64,000 bases of DNA, from the NCBI GenBank assembly GCA_012932865.1, contig SAXG01000038.1, forward strand, positions 248,001 through 312,000. The letters run 5' to 3'. Below are positions 21,005 to 31,692 of the stretch, one piece after another (the stretch's first letter is position 1; the number at the start of each line of letters is the position of its first letter). The notes beneath the pieces are model-generated. The model had not been told where the DNA came from. It saw only the letters and a program-made list of their open reading frames with translations, and ran no database searches. Source of the DNA: Amylostereum areolatum. Taxonomy: Eukaryota > Basidiomycota > Agaricomycetes > Russulales > Stereaceae. Both the position numbers and the translations under genes were made by a program.

Positions 21005-23460
21005 ATGTCTCGTAAACCTTCCACTGTCCCAGGTGTTTCCACTCGCATGAAGAACAAAGTAGCGCATCCCAGTCTTCCCGACGCACCCAGGCCCCGTAAA
21101 GCGCCAGCGGACGTCAAGGTGGATAAGCTTGCGAAGGCCAAAGCTGTGAAAGCGCAAGCTGTTGCTAGACAAGGTAAATTGGACCATCTTGCAAGGCTCG
21201 AGGACTGTCTTGCAGCCGAAGACGAAGACGAGGTGTTGAGCTCGCCACGTCTCAAACAACCTCGCAGCACGGGTATGGCACCTTCAAGGAAACAGTCGTC
21301 GAGTGAGTTTTTTCACCCCTTCAAGGATGATTAGTACCTTCTGAAGACGTACCACAGATACAGGGAATCCCCTTCCAGATGCCGAAGACACTTTCACCGA
21401 CGAGGACATCTCGGATGAAGACGAACGAGGCAATTCCAAGGCTTTCTCTCAGTGTATTGAAAAGCCAGTCGCGTCTGACAACGACATTTTCATGGTGGAG
21501 GATGGCCACAAAATGACGGGCACCGACAAGGCAAAGTCGAAGGCTTCTAAGGGGCGGGTCCTGCAGGAGGTGGGTGGCATGGTCGGGGAGGACGAGAACG
21601 AGGACGAGGACGAAGACGAAGCGGCGGCAGTGATGGTCCACAAAACGAAGAAGGGACGTGTCGTCGTTGATGCCGCTCGATGTGCTGCCAGTCTCGGATC
21701 CCTGCCTCCGAAATCTACCCTAAAGAAGAGGCCCGCGCCGGAGCCACGTGATGCTGCGACGAAATCTTCCGCCGTGTACGTGTTTTGTTCCAAACTCAAG
21801 TTCTTCTCTTCTCACCACCACGCAGGCCACCGCCCAAGCGGGCGCGTCCAATCGGTGGCCTAAACTCCAACTGGACACCTTCACCCAGAACCCGCACCGC
21901 TGAGAAGGACAAGCCCTCTTCTCCCTCCCCGGAGCCCGACGTCTTCGAGGAAGGCAGCGATGGCGACCAGTTCCAGGCTACGCTATCACCAGCTGCAGTC
22001 AAAGTCAACACGCCCACCCCACGCCCACGTGCTCACGCGCATACAAAGCGGACCCCCGTTCGCTCCCCCGTCCCCGAACCTGAGCCCACCTACGACGATC
22101 AGCGTGAGGGCGAGAGCGAGGGCGAAGGCGAGGATATCAATGTGCATCAGTTCCTCCTTTGTTTTCATGGCCAGCCTTCATCTCTCATAGACGACCAGAA
22201 CACCAGCGACTCCGGTCACATCCGCCAAGTCTACCCGCCCTATAGCGCCAACTCCAAAGCCTCGTGCATCGAAGTCGCAAAGGCTGCAAGTTCAACAAGT
22301 ACGTTGCGCACCATTCAAGCTTACAATAAAACTGACCAGTAATAATGAGGATACAAATCCTTTAACACAAGTCTCGACTCCGGTAGCCGCAACGCTAGGC
22401 CCGAAATCGCGCAAGCCAGCAGGAACACCTGGCAAGTGCGCGCGCAAGCCAAGGTGGACGACGGACAGCCTAGACGAGGCGATTCGGGCATCGTTCAACG
22501 GCGACTTCATGGCCAAAGTACGCGAATACGCAGGAACATTACCACCGTGGTCCGCGCCATCCGTCGGCGACGTTCAGGTATTGTTTGACGCGATGTACCC
22601 TGACATCAAGATCGTAGTCGCCAAAGGCGAAGCCATATATGATCTCGTATATTATGATCTGTTCACTCGGATGCTACTTACCTCTGTTATCATCAGGCAT
22701 TGCAATGCCTCAAGGAATGGAGGTCGATGATTGGCTCTGAGGCACTCAGCAACACGAAGGCCTATCTTGAAGCGGAGGACCTTGACAGTGACACAGAGGG
22801 GCGCGGGTTGTTTGAAAGCGCCGCCACGTACGTCGAATGGGCTCTTTCCAGTGCCGATGACAAGAACGCGCCTATGTATTGGGCTCGGTGGAACAAGGGG
22901 GCTGGCAAGGAGGTGCATATCAGTCCATGAATGTATATGCCACTTGTGCCACCATTCTGACTCGTGCTTTCTAGGGCCGATTCCAGTTTCATCTGATCCT
23001 CAAGACCCTGTCCGCTCACCTTGCCGTCATTCCATCAAACATGGATGAGCGCCCTTACGGTGCATTAATCTTATGCCTCCTCGCGGTGTGTAATCGTTCC
23101 AGATCTCATTGCCCGCACGCCTGATGACTCATACCTATTGCAGGTCGAACGAGCATTAAAGTTTTCACGTACGGGCACCCAGGCTATCCCACGCGGCCCG
23201 CAAGGTTTCTTTTCGGAGGAAAACTGGGGTGATAAGAAGGTACGAACGGTGAGGGAAAAGTGAAGTTGCACCGCAAGGCGAGTAAGTTCAAGGCAGCAGT
23301 GAGTGCGCTCTCGGATGATACCTGGGCGAAGATCCTCGCCGGCGCCTACAAGTGGCTCGATGATCCTTCAAATGACGAGGAGGATGATAGTGTTGAATCC
23401 GATGATGACGACGACTTCATGATGTTATCTGATGCCCCACTTTCCGAAGAGGAAGATTAA
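21005..23460 (+). CDS. Plavaka companion gene, unknown function
   Basis: It starts with ATG at 21005 (MSRKPSTVPG) and ends at the stop at 23458-23460. The exons are recovered in pieces: a basic N-terminus, acidic/low-complexity segments (ENEDEDEDE), a middle globular part (GTLPPWSAPSVGDVQVLFDA; YVEWALSSADDKNAPMYW) and a C-terminal part (VERALKFSRTGTQAIPRG, NWGDKKV, then WAKILAGAYKWL and an acidic tail). Moving from NWGDKKV to the final segment needs a shift of frame near 23250-23265, so there is either a small indel or an unseen intron. I recognise no catalytic motif. Its position suggests a role in transposition. Confidence 0.55.
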
Positions 23461-24081
23461 TGGTACATGTTTTGCGCTTGCAGCTTTGCACTTCCTAACC
23501 AGACTGCATCAGATCTCAGCACTCGGCCGCCGTAGCCAATGGTGATTTGTCATGAGCTATGTGGGAAAGGGAGTAGGAATGGTGCGGGTGCCGTAGGCTT
23601 GTCTGGTTGCGGATAGTGTCGGGTACCACATTTTCATTAGATTTATCAAACAATATATTTAATATTGTTGGTACTCTTGTCGGAATTGAAGCTTGAGATG
23701 CTCCTTATGTGTGACTTTGGGGTGGCCTTTGAGGATTGAGGTTGTGCTTGAGTATGGTTGAGGAAACCTTGTCAATTACTTGACCATATCTTGTGGCCTT
23801 ACAATGCTACTTGAAGTGTACTTAGAGATATCAAACCTGACTTACATGTACTTGGGCATAGACTTTGAATGGACTTGTGAGCTTACAATTGACCTTGGGT
23901 GTGCTGGGAAGGACACTTGGTAGGCCCTTGAAGCACTTGCCAAGGCAAGCCCAAGGCATTTGGCACTTGGGCCAGGAACGGACCTGGCTTGGGCAAGGCG
24001 CATGTTACTTGGGGCTTGGGGCCTTGGAGGCCTTGCCCAAGGGCCCCAAGGACACATCAAGCACTCAGAGTTTTGCTGATG
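23461..24081. repeat. Right sub-terminal region and terminal inverted repeat
   Basis: No gene. From about 23860 the sequence is dense in CTTGG/CCAAG motifs (for example GGGCTTGGGGCCTTGG near 24011), ending in the 19-bp terminal repeat at 24063-24081. Confidence 0.7.
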
Positions 24082-25395
24082 CTACTGGCAAGAAGGATAA
24101 AAAGCACCGTTGATCGTTGCGGCCCACTGCATCTACGAATACACCATTCAAAGTATGTTGCTCATCGTCAATTTACACATATAGCGTGAGCTAATCAATG
24201 ACCCAGTTCTCGAGCCCACGCTTGATGCCTCTATGCAAGGAACTTCATTAAAGGAAGGGCCAAGCTCAATTGCCATTGTTTTTATTCATGCTCTATCTGT
24301 ACTCATGGTTTCGGAGCTTCTGATCTTCCTTTATATGAGTACTTGTGCTATTATACATGGTTTAATAAATCATGTTGAACTCGAAGGAGGTCCTTGAGGC
24401 CTGAGGCTCTAATTTGTGCTCGTCAACTTCAGTTATCGCTTGAGCAGCTTGACTCATGACTGACGAGCTCTGATGTCTCGTGCATGTGACATGCCGAAAT
24501 CCGGCAATCACGCTCCCTTGGACACTCGATAACAACGCCCATACACCGGCGCTCGAGGCAAATACCCGGGGCGGGATATTGGCCAAATATCGCCATATCC
24601 GGTCAATATCCAGTTAATATCCCCCTGCTGGACACGGCTGGATAGAGGACGTCCAGCTGACTTATCCACTCATGTCCTCCCAGTATCTAACAGGGTCTCC
24701 CTAGGTGTCCTGTTCACATTGCTGCATTGAATCCCACTTCAATCCTCCCCGCTCCCGCTCTCCTTCTGCTTCACTAAAGAAATGTTGTATTACATATGTA
24801 CAGCTATGTAGTAGTTACTGTACGAGTACATAATAAGGGGGAAGCCTGAGCCCGCACCCAGATTCCAACCGCTGCATCCCACTCCTGAAAAGAGCCTGCC
24901 TTCGAAGCTAATAAATGAAAAGCTGCCATGCGGGAAAAAATGACACGCACCACATCGATTGCGCGTCTCGCAGCCCAAACGGGAAGGGAGTTGTGCAGAC
25001 GCGTCTTTATGTTGCCATCTGCATTCAAATGAAACACCACATCGAGAGCAAAAGACGAGGGTAAAAATCACACCATCCGTCCTTGTGTGAGGCAGTGCAC
25101 GAGACTTTCCCCGCATTCCCAAATCCTCAGTCCCTACAACCAGTGATGTTTTTGACAACTGTCGGACAGTGTCATTTGACATGTCATGTCAATGTCAAGT
25201 CACTGACACAAGTTGGAGGATTTCAGCGCTTCCCGGATATTCTGGCACGACAATTAATATCGAATTATATACATGGATAACTACAAAAGGAACGGGGCTA
25301 GGAGTGCCAGCAAACAGAGGGATATGTGGAATAGAGGGTGCATGTGACAAAAGAACCTGCTAGAGAGTTATTAGGAGCATGAAGACACTAGTAAG
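24082..25395. other. Non-coding gap with two motif clusters
   Basis: No credible gene is seen on either strand. Two compact clusters stand out: ATATCC/GGATAT motifs at 24572-24624, and TGACA/TGTCA half-sites at 25150-25210 including the palindrome TGACATGTCA. Either could be sub-terminal sequence of the neighbouring hAT element, but I could not find matching inverted ends. Confidence 0.5.
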
Positions 25396-27751
25396 TTAAT
25401 CCTGGGTGGGGGTTGAAGGGTCGGAAGGGATAGGGAATTGAGAGAAACCCTCGATAAAGGCTACCTTGCGCTGAAGTCCAGTGTGTCCATGGGCCCATAG
25501 CTTGCGGATGGCCGATGATGAGTTCGTAGATGAGCCGTGCATGCTCGGAAGGTGGAATAGCTGTGTGATCTCAAGGTCCCGCTTGGTCCATGGGAGGCTA
25601 GCGAGGTTGGCTGACTCGTCCTTGTCACTGTCAAGTGAAAAAAACTCGTCGGGTTCAACAAAGGTGGCATCAGCCTCGGCTTCTGCCATGAGTTTGGCCA
25701 CAACTTCGTCAAAATGAAAGAACTCGTCACCAGGAGAGGGACCATTAGCATCGCCAGCGTTGTCGGGAGGTGTTTCGAGCGACTCAGAGGAAGTGGAAGG
25801 AGTTGGAATGGGGGTTGGGTCTGCAAGCGGCGTCATGTTCCGCTCGAATATATGGACGTCTTCCATGCTGTCGCTGTTCTCTTCTGCCCCATACGAGAGC
25901 CTTGCATGCTTCCAATGGGGGTAATCCTTGTCAATCTTCCACTTCACAAGAACTATCTTCCGGACCCGTTCAGCATCCAAGCGGTTCCGCAGCTTTGAGT
26001 GAATGCTTCCCATACCGCTGAAAAGCCGTTCAATGGCCGCTGAATTTGGGACAATGCTGAGGGTGCGGAGGGCGATGGTGACAACCGCGTTGACGGGGTC
26101 AACAAAGGGATCCGTCTTGTTGTCGAGATCATGCCAGATTGATAGAAGGTTGATTGGGGCGGTCTGGGTTCGTGTGAGCAAGGAAAAATGTAACATCGAG
26201 TTAGTTACGCACCTCGGCCTCCTCCTCCCAACCGCTGAGATCCATCGTGGTGTCGCTAAACCGTCCCGCCTGACAAAGATAGTCAATGAACACCTTCCGA
26301 GTGCCCTTAGGGGGGTCGCGTTGGAGCATTCTCTTGTAGACGCGTCGGAAGAGCATCCAGCAGGTGCTGTTGCTAGCAAACGTGCTTCTGGCCTTGAATG
26401 CGGTCTGTCGGATATACGGGTTGAGGATGAGAGCAAGGAGGAACACCTCTTGGTCAGTATCGCTCCATCGCTTGCTGATGGACTTGAGGATTGGTGCACC
26501 GCGATCTCCCGCCTGGGAAAACTCCGAGTATAGGCTAAGGATTGCGACAAGGACGACATCCAGCCATGCATTGTCCCCCTGCGTGATGTTGGCAGCAACT
26601 GTGAGGGGCTCAAGATGTTGGCGGATTCTGGTGTGCATACGGTGAGTGAGAAAGGACAAGACAGAAGACAAGAAACAAAGCTTACGTGCGCATCTTTGTC
26701 CAAAACGAGGTGTTGTTCACGGTGGCCATGATCTTTTTGGCCTTGTCCTGAAACACCTTCTTTGATCCAATGCTTGCGACAAGCTCAGCCTCCCTATCAC
26801 ATATGGCACAGATGATCGCGTTCTCTAGCTCAAGAAGCCTGCGCACTGAGAGATAGTACGACGTCCAGCGTGTAATGACGGGGAGGATAAGGCAGAGTGC
26901 CTTTCCAATGTATGTGAATTCGTACTCTTGCAGAATGCCGAGTGCGCGACCATGATTGTTGAACCATTTGACAACCTCGAGTGCCTCCGAGACGGTGGCT
27001 TTGAGTGCGGGATTTCCCTTGAAGTAATCACCAAGGATGAGGTTTACCTTGGAAGGACAAATGAACCATGAAGACTTGAAGACAGCAAAGCATGAGCACG
27101 TACCTGGTGAGCCTAACATGCAACAACGACAATCCATGGCCATTTCTTGGCAAGCAGAGAACACATTCCACGTGAGTCGCCACCGTTGTCCGAGCAGTAT
27201 GCGACCAAGAAGATAGCGAGTTCCATGAGGCAAAAATCAATCTCCTGCTCAACCATCGCGAGCAGGTTTATCGCAGATTTTCTCTCGGACTTGACCTCAT
27301 AGATGTTGAGAATGTGAGGCTAGATATCATATGGTCAGTAGGGAGAAGGGTAGCATGTATGACAATGGACATAACGTAGTAGAGGGTAGCAGCATACCTC
27401 GTACTCGACATTGACCATGGATCCGACAATGGATGTCTTTGCAACATTCTTCCATCCATCACACATCCCCGTACCAAACCGTCCCCCACAATTCTCCTTC
27501 ATCTTTTCCATGACATCCTCTGCATGTGTCACGGATCGCTCCATTTCTCTCTTCGTTTGCAGACCTCGTACACGTGACGCGTCACAGCACATGACTTTCC
27601 CTTGCATCACATGCTTCAACGACGTCATTGCCTGGACTTCCGAGCGGGGTTCCGCATCCTTATCTATGACATCATTGCTCCGGACCTTCGTCCTCCGCCC
27701 CATGACTCCTTTCTTATTGTTCCCCCCGCTCACACCACTATTGCATCGCAT
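25396..27751 (-). CDS. hAT-family transposase, spliced
   Basis: The stop is at 25396-25398. Introns are placed near 26164-26212 (49 nt), 26628-26685 (58 nt), 27049-27105 and 27320-27400. Family landmarks in order are CDGWKNVAKTSIVGSMVNVE, CSDNGGDSRG, VACWAHQVNLILGDYFKG, TRWTSYY, and the C-terminal dimerisation region NSAAIERLFSGMGSIHSKLR. An acidic tail follows. The N-terminus upstream of CDGWKN is weak, and I see no BED zinc finger, so the 5' exons may be missing; element D begins just beyond. The surviving exons show no stops. Confidence 0.8.
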
Positions 27752-27772
27752 CGCACCATCGTTCCCACTTGT

Positions 27773-27780
27773 ATATAAGG
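27773..27780 (+). promoter_or_regulatory. TATA box, probable D LTR promoter
   Basis: TATATAAG about 170 bp upstream of a possible LTR end (TTTCTGACA, ending at 27949). It points to the 5' LTR of D, whose left border I could not fix because no second copy exists here. Confidence 0.4.
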
Positions 27781-27949
27781 ACAGTGTTTCTCTTCCCTTT
27801 TCCCTAGACTGTCCATCTCGTCATATGGTACGGTAGCGCACGTTGCACTACCCTAGGCCTGACACTCTCGAATCCATCTGCTCTCTCTTGCTCCTCCCAT
27901 CGTCGCGACTTAGGCAGTTCCATTGGTCTCATAAACTGTGTTTCTGACA

Positions 27950-28570
27950 CCTGGACAGTCTACCCTACGCCTACCTCGCACCCCTCTCCCCTATACCCCC
28001 CTCGCCGTCTCTACAACGTTAAAAACCCCCACCCTGGAACCCACCACCAAACCGATCTTTCTCACCTTCAATCTCCAAGCATTCAACCCCGATCGCAATG
28101 CCCCGTTCCCCTGGCCCCGAGCAAACGCGGCCACCGTCGATCGCATACGAGCTCTCGAACTCCTCTGTAGGGAACATACCTGGAAGGTCCACGGAGTCAA
28201 TTGCCGCATATATGAGTGGCGCTGGAATCATGATCACGGTAGGCAGACAATCCTCTGCCTCTACACTCGTGTTGTTGCATGCTTTGATGTAGATCGGAAC
28301 CGGTTTGAGTTCTCGATTCACTCCCCCACCTGGCACACCTGTTCCAACACCCATCTACCTCCATTGATCATCCGACACAACTTCCCCACCGTCTACAATT
28401 TCGCAATCCCTACACCAGAATCCACCCCGCCACCAGTCCTCCGTCCCACTATCAAGGGCAAGACCCTCTGCCACCGTCACCTCGAACACAAGATCTGCCA
28501 GGCTGTAAAAGCCGGCTACCTCACCCAGAAACCCCTCGGTCGCCGCCCCGTCACAGCCGACTTCTTCTAG
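27950..28570 (+). CDS. D 5' open frame, unknown
   Basis: About 207 codons open to TAG at 28568, with no in-frame ATG at the 5' end. The middle has cysteine, tryptophan and tyrosine-rich stretches (CREHTWKVHGVNCRIYEW). It corresponds in position to B ORF1 and to the open region before gag in F and G. It is not in the gag frame. I assign no function. Confidence 0.35.
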   Translation, partial: PGQSTLRLPRTPLPYTPLAVSTTLKTPTLEPTTKPIFLTFNLQAFNPDRNAPFPWPRANAATVDRIRALELLCREHTWKVHGVNCRIYEWRWNHDHGRQTILCLYTRVVACFDVDRNRFEFSIHSPTWHTCSNTHLPPLIIRHNFPTVYNFAIPTPESTPPPVLRPTIKGKTLCHRHLEHKICQAVKAGYLTQKPLGRRPVTADFF

Positions 28571-28586
28571 AACCATCACTTCCTAA

Positions 28587-30179
28587 ACCTTCACCTGTCC
28601 CCCCACCCCCGCGTTCCCCCCGGGTATCTTCCGCGACTATTGTCCATACGAGTACTCTGTCCTCACCTCCCTAGACACCAAGAGGCCGGTACATTGGGCC
28701 CACAACCCTCCCGAAGAAAGCAGGCAAGACTGGTACTTTAAAGGAGGCAACTATCTCACAGACGAAGACTTTGACCTTGCGACCGACATCCTTACTGCCT
28801 TCCTTGATCCACCCGCATCCTCTTCCCCACCGCCCCGCCGATCCACTGTCCTCTTCCCCCCCAGGGGATTCAAGTTCGACAGTGTCACCAGGAAGTGGTA
28901 CGTGTATCGACGGAACCGGCAAGGAACACCAGGGCGTACAGTAGTTGAGTGGCAACCCTCTAGTGCAAACCCTGTTCAGGATCTCTGGTTTTGGAGACAC
29001 AACCAGGAACTCATCACACCCCTCGAATTCCAAGTCGCGCGCGAAGTCCAAATCGAGCTTGACGAAGCTGAAGAACATCGCAAGGAACTCCGACACCAAC
29101 AAGAAGCAGCCTTCACCCGATCCCTCGACGTTGCCCTCCCCACTGACAAAATGCCCGACGAAGAAACCAAACCCTCGACCGCCTCCAAGCGCAAACTCGG
29201 CCCCAAGCCGAAGCCCTTCAAGGGTGACAGACGCGACACCCTCCGATTTTCCCTAGAGCTCCGCATGTTCCTTCGTGTTAACAAAGATGTTTACACTACA
29301 GATGATGCCAAGATGATGCTACTCCTTAGCCTGATGGAGGGAGACACAGCGAACTCCTGGGCCACGCACCGCCGCATGGAGCTCTTTGCCGACGAGGACA
29401 AGAAGGAAGAAGCCGAGGACTCCGGCGAAACACCCCCAAAGCTCCACTACAGCACCTACAACGAGCTTTCGGACAGGTTTGGTCGGGACTTCATACCCAT
29501 CGAACCGAAGATGGAGGCCCAGCGTAAGATCAACGAGCTCATGATGACTACTCGGGACGTCACTGACTTCATCACCGAGTTTGAACTGCTGGCAACTATG
29601 ACGGAGTATGACGAGGAAGCGCTGATCCACTTCTTCAAGAAAGGACTGCAGCGAGAACTCGGCAAGCAGGTGGCCCGGTCGTACCCATTCCCCACTGACC
29701 TCGTGGAGTGGAAGGAGTGCGCCCGCCGCATCAACCACCAATGGCTTGAGGAGAACCCGGAGAGGAAGAGCAGTCAGTCCAAGGGGGCTGTCGCGCTCAC
29801 CTCGAACGGTTCGGCCAACGACTCCTCGTTGCGCCGAGTCGGCACCTTCACCAACACCTCGACCCGCCCTGCAAAGCTGACAGACGACGAGCGCGCAAAG
29901 ATGATGCGTGAGGGCAGGTGCTTCATGTGTCGACAGGCCGGTCACGTCTCCCGCGACTGCCCCAACCGCGACTCGAGCGCGCGACGGGTAGGCGCAGTGG
30001 AGACTGGATCTAAGGCCCCTCCCCTACTGACGAGCACGGCTCCACCCACTGCGAAAGCAGCTCCCGACCCGTCCAAAACCATCGCGGTGATCACTCGCCA
30101 GCTGAAGGATCTGGACGCGGAAGGCAAGGAGCAGGCAGTAGCGCTGTTGAAAAACATCCTGGAATCGCAGGATTTTTGA
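28587..30179 (+). CDS. gag: D gag with zinc knuckle
   Basis: An open frame from 28587 with no ATG near its beginning. The aromatic N-terminal part (VHWAHNPPEESRQDWYFKGG; RKWYVYRRN) is followed by a Lys/Arg linker, the retrotransposon capsid region (RRDTLRFSLELRMFLR to FFKKGLQRELGKQV), the zinc knuckle CFMCRQAGHVSRDC near 29923-29964 and a helical C-terminus. It ends GAT TTT TGA, and pol overlaps in the -1 frame from 30176. No internal stops. Confidence 0.88.
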   Translation, partial: TFTCPPTPAFPPGIFRDYCPYEYSVLTSLDTKRPVHWAHNPPEESRQDWYFKGGNYLTDEDFDLATDILTAFLDPPASSSPPPRRSTVLFPPRGFKFDSVTRKWYVYRRNRQGTPGRTVVEWQPSSANPVQDLWFWRHNQELITPLEFQVAREVQIELDEAEEHRKELRHQQEAAFTRSLDVALPTDKMPDEETKPSTASKRKLGPKPKPFKGDRRDTLRFSLELRMFLRVNKDVYTTDDAKMMLLLSLMEGDTANSWATHRRMELFADEDKKEEAEDSGETPPKLHYSTYNELSDRFGRDFIPIEPKMEAQRKINELMMTTRDVTDFITEFELLATMTEYDEEALIHFFKKGLQRELGKQVARSYPFPTDLVEWKECARRINHQWLEENPERKSSQSKGAVALTSNGSANDSSLRRVGTFTNTSTRPAKLTDDERAKMMREGRCFMCRQAGHVSRDCPNRDSSARRVGAVETGSKAPPLLTSTAPPTAKAAPDPSKTIAVITRQLKDLDAEGKEQAVALLKNILESQDF

Positions 30180-30877
30180 AACGCCCCCCAGTCGCGTCGT
30201 CTGGTGGAGGCAAAGGACCTTTGGTATCATCGTTGAATCGTTTCGCTGTATTATCATCCATGCATACCTGTGAGCAATCGTATCCCCCGTGTTTGTATCT
30301 GTCTACCGTCACCAAGAACAGGCAAACACCATCGATCACGCTCAAGGTCAAGCTGATTGGACGAGCTACCAAAAGAGAAATCGATGCAGACGCGCTGCTT
30401 GATAGCGGCGCAGAAGGAATTATCCTGAACCGAAGCTTCGTTGAACGCAAGAAGCTTACCACAAGAAGACTAGAAAACCCGTTCCCCGTGCGTAATGTGG
30501 ACGGCACCGAGAACATCATGGGCTGGGTGCGCGACACAACGACCCAGTGGATCCGGATATACTCGCAAGATTCAAAGGCGTACCATGAGGAAGAAGCTGA
30601 GTTCTTCATCACTGACATCGGCGATCATGACATGATCCTTGGAACAGACTGGCTCGACGAGCACAATCCCACCATAGACTGGCAATGAGACCGTGTTGAC
30701 ATGCTCCGCTGCCCTCCCTCGTGCACTCTGTCCAAACCTCCTGTGACGAACCTCGCAACCAAGCCATGGAAACCATCATCGGTCCAATCACAGCGTAAGG
30801 TTGAAGCAGGTAAAACCCCAAGGACACCTCTCGTTCTGGACGACCCCTTCCTAGAGCCGACGTATGTGTCCTGGACC
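30176..30877 (+). pseudogene. pol: D pol, protease part
   Basis: A -1 frame relative to gag. Aspartic protease motif LLDSGAEG near 30400 and the flap/late motif MILGTDWLDEHNP near 30633. A TGA at 30686-30688 follows IDWQ, probably from CGA. Beyond it the frame stays open to 30877, where the E/F composite was inserted within the duplication GGACC; it resumes in frame at 52507. Confidence 0.85.
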
Positions 30878-31386
30878 TGTTAAGGACGGTCCTTATCACG
30901 TGACAAGCGGCTCAGGCTACAGTACTCTTACGCGTGAGAAGTGGGATCAGGTGATCCAGACGTCTCGGTTATACGAAGGTGGTTGTCGATATGCGAAGCA
31001 GTAAGTCTTCGCTGAAGACTTAGGCAAGCTTATCGACTTAGTTTGCTTAGGATTCTCTTTAGCGTTTGAAGAGGAGGTTCTTATTAGAACAGTCCTGTAT
31101 TTACAAAGAGAACGAGCTGGGGAATAGCTCGTTCGTCGAGCCTCCTTTTATAGGAAAGGAGATTGAGCAAATATATGTACATCTGGTAATGGTCGTATCA
31201 GGTATCTACGGGTACGCGACTGGGGCACAGTCGTGGCTGCGTCGTTGAGATGGCTACGATCTGTGGCACAGTCGTGGCTGCGTCGTTGAGACAGTTACGA
31301 GCTGGGGCACAGTCGTAATCCGTCGTTTAGTGACGTCCTTCCTAATAAGGTAGTAGGAAATGGGATACCTTGATCGAGTTGTAACA
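30878..31386 (-). repeat. 3' LTR of E
   Basis: 509 bp, TGTTAAGGACGG to GAGTTGTAACA in plus-strand reading. It differs from the F-type LTRs by roughly 10% and is closer to the LTR of G. Its U3 holds imperfect 30-36-bp repeats built on GTGCCACAG / GTCTCAACG. A TATAAAAG box (minus strand) is at 31145-31152. Confidence 0.9.
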
Positions 31387-31616
31387 CTAGCCCCCTCTCT
31401 AGAATCGACATCCCGTTGATTCATGAACTGGATTACTGTTAAAGGGATTTCTTGAACGGGTTCTTGATCGCTTGCTCGTCGCCATCGTTGGAGGAAGACA
31501 GACGACACGAGGAGTGTAAGGACGGTAAGTCCTACGATCACGCTTAGAACAATGATAAGCGATTGAGGGGTGGTTGTAGTGAACATCATAAGGTCGGATG
31601 ATTGAGTGGGCTGCAT
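31254..31616 (-). CDS. E ORF5, small single-pass membrane protein
   Basis: 120 codons. After a short polar N-terminus there is one hydrophobic segment of about 23 residues (SLIIVLSVIVGLTVLTLLVS) followed by a basic stop-transfer QRWRR and a polar tail ending DVDSREG. The last of these is encoded by the polypurine tract, and the frame then runs about 45 codons into the LTR. The equivalent in F starts at its MFTATTP, matching MFTTTTP here. Substitutions between E and F are mostly conservative (V/I, L/I). No signal cleavage site or cysteine is apparent. Its membrane role is unknown. Confidence 0.65.
   Translation of the reverse strand: MQPTQSSDLMMFTTTTPQSLIIVLSVIVGLTVLTLLVSSVFLQRWRRASDQEPVQEIPLTVIQFMNQRDVDSREGASVTTRSRYPISYYLIRKDVTKRRITTVPQLVTVSTTQPRLCHRS
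31387..31400 (-). promoter_or_regulatory. E polypurine tract
   Basis: AGAGAGGGGGCTAG on the minus strand, immediately before the 3' LTR. It is the expected priming site for plus-strand DNA synthesis. It lies inside the ORF5 reading frame. Confidence 0.75.
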
Positions 31617-31692
31617 TGTGCTTCTACTTTCTTTTGCTTTGATGTTCGCTCCTTTATCCTTATCCGAAATCAGGCGATAGAATTATATTATT

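Larger units (their letters stand above)
15708..24081. mobile_element. Plavaka-type (CACTA-like) DNA transposon, 8374 bp
   Basis: The ends are 19-bp perfect inverted repeats CATCAGCAAAACTCTGAGT (15708-15726; complement 24063-24081). About 200-350 bp inside each end are rich in CTTGG / CCAAG motifs, like the sub-terminal repeats of CACTA elements. Inside are a spliced minus-strand transposase and a divergent plus-strand companion gene. The flanking 2 bp are CA on the left and CT on the right, so no clean duplication is seen, and the interrupted pol of C does not resume on the right. Confidence 0.85.

Noticed and set aside
31254..31616. ORF5 as an envelope gene
   Set aside because: It has one membrane helix but no signal cleavage site, ectodomain, cysteines or furin-like site, and only about 70 codons before the PPT.
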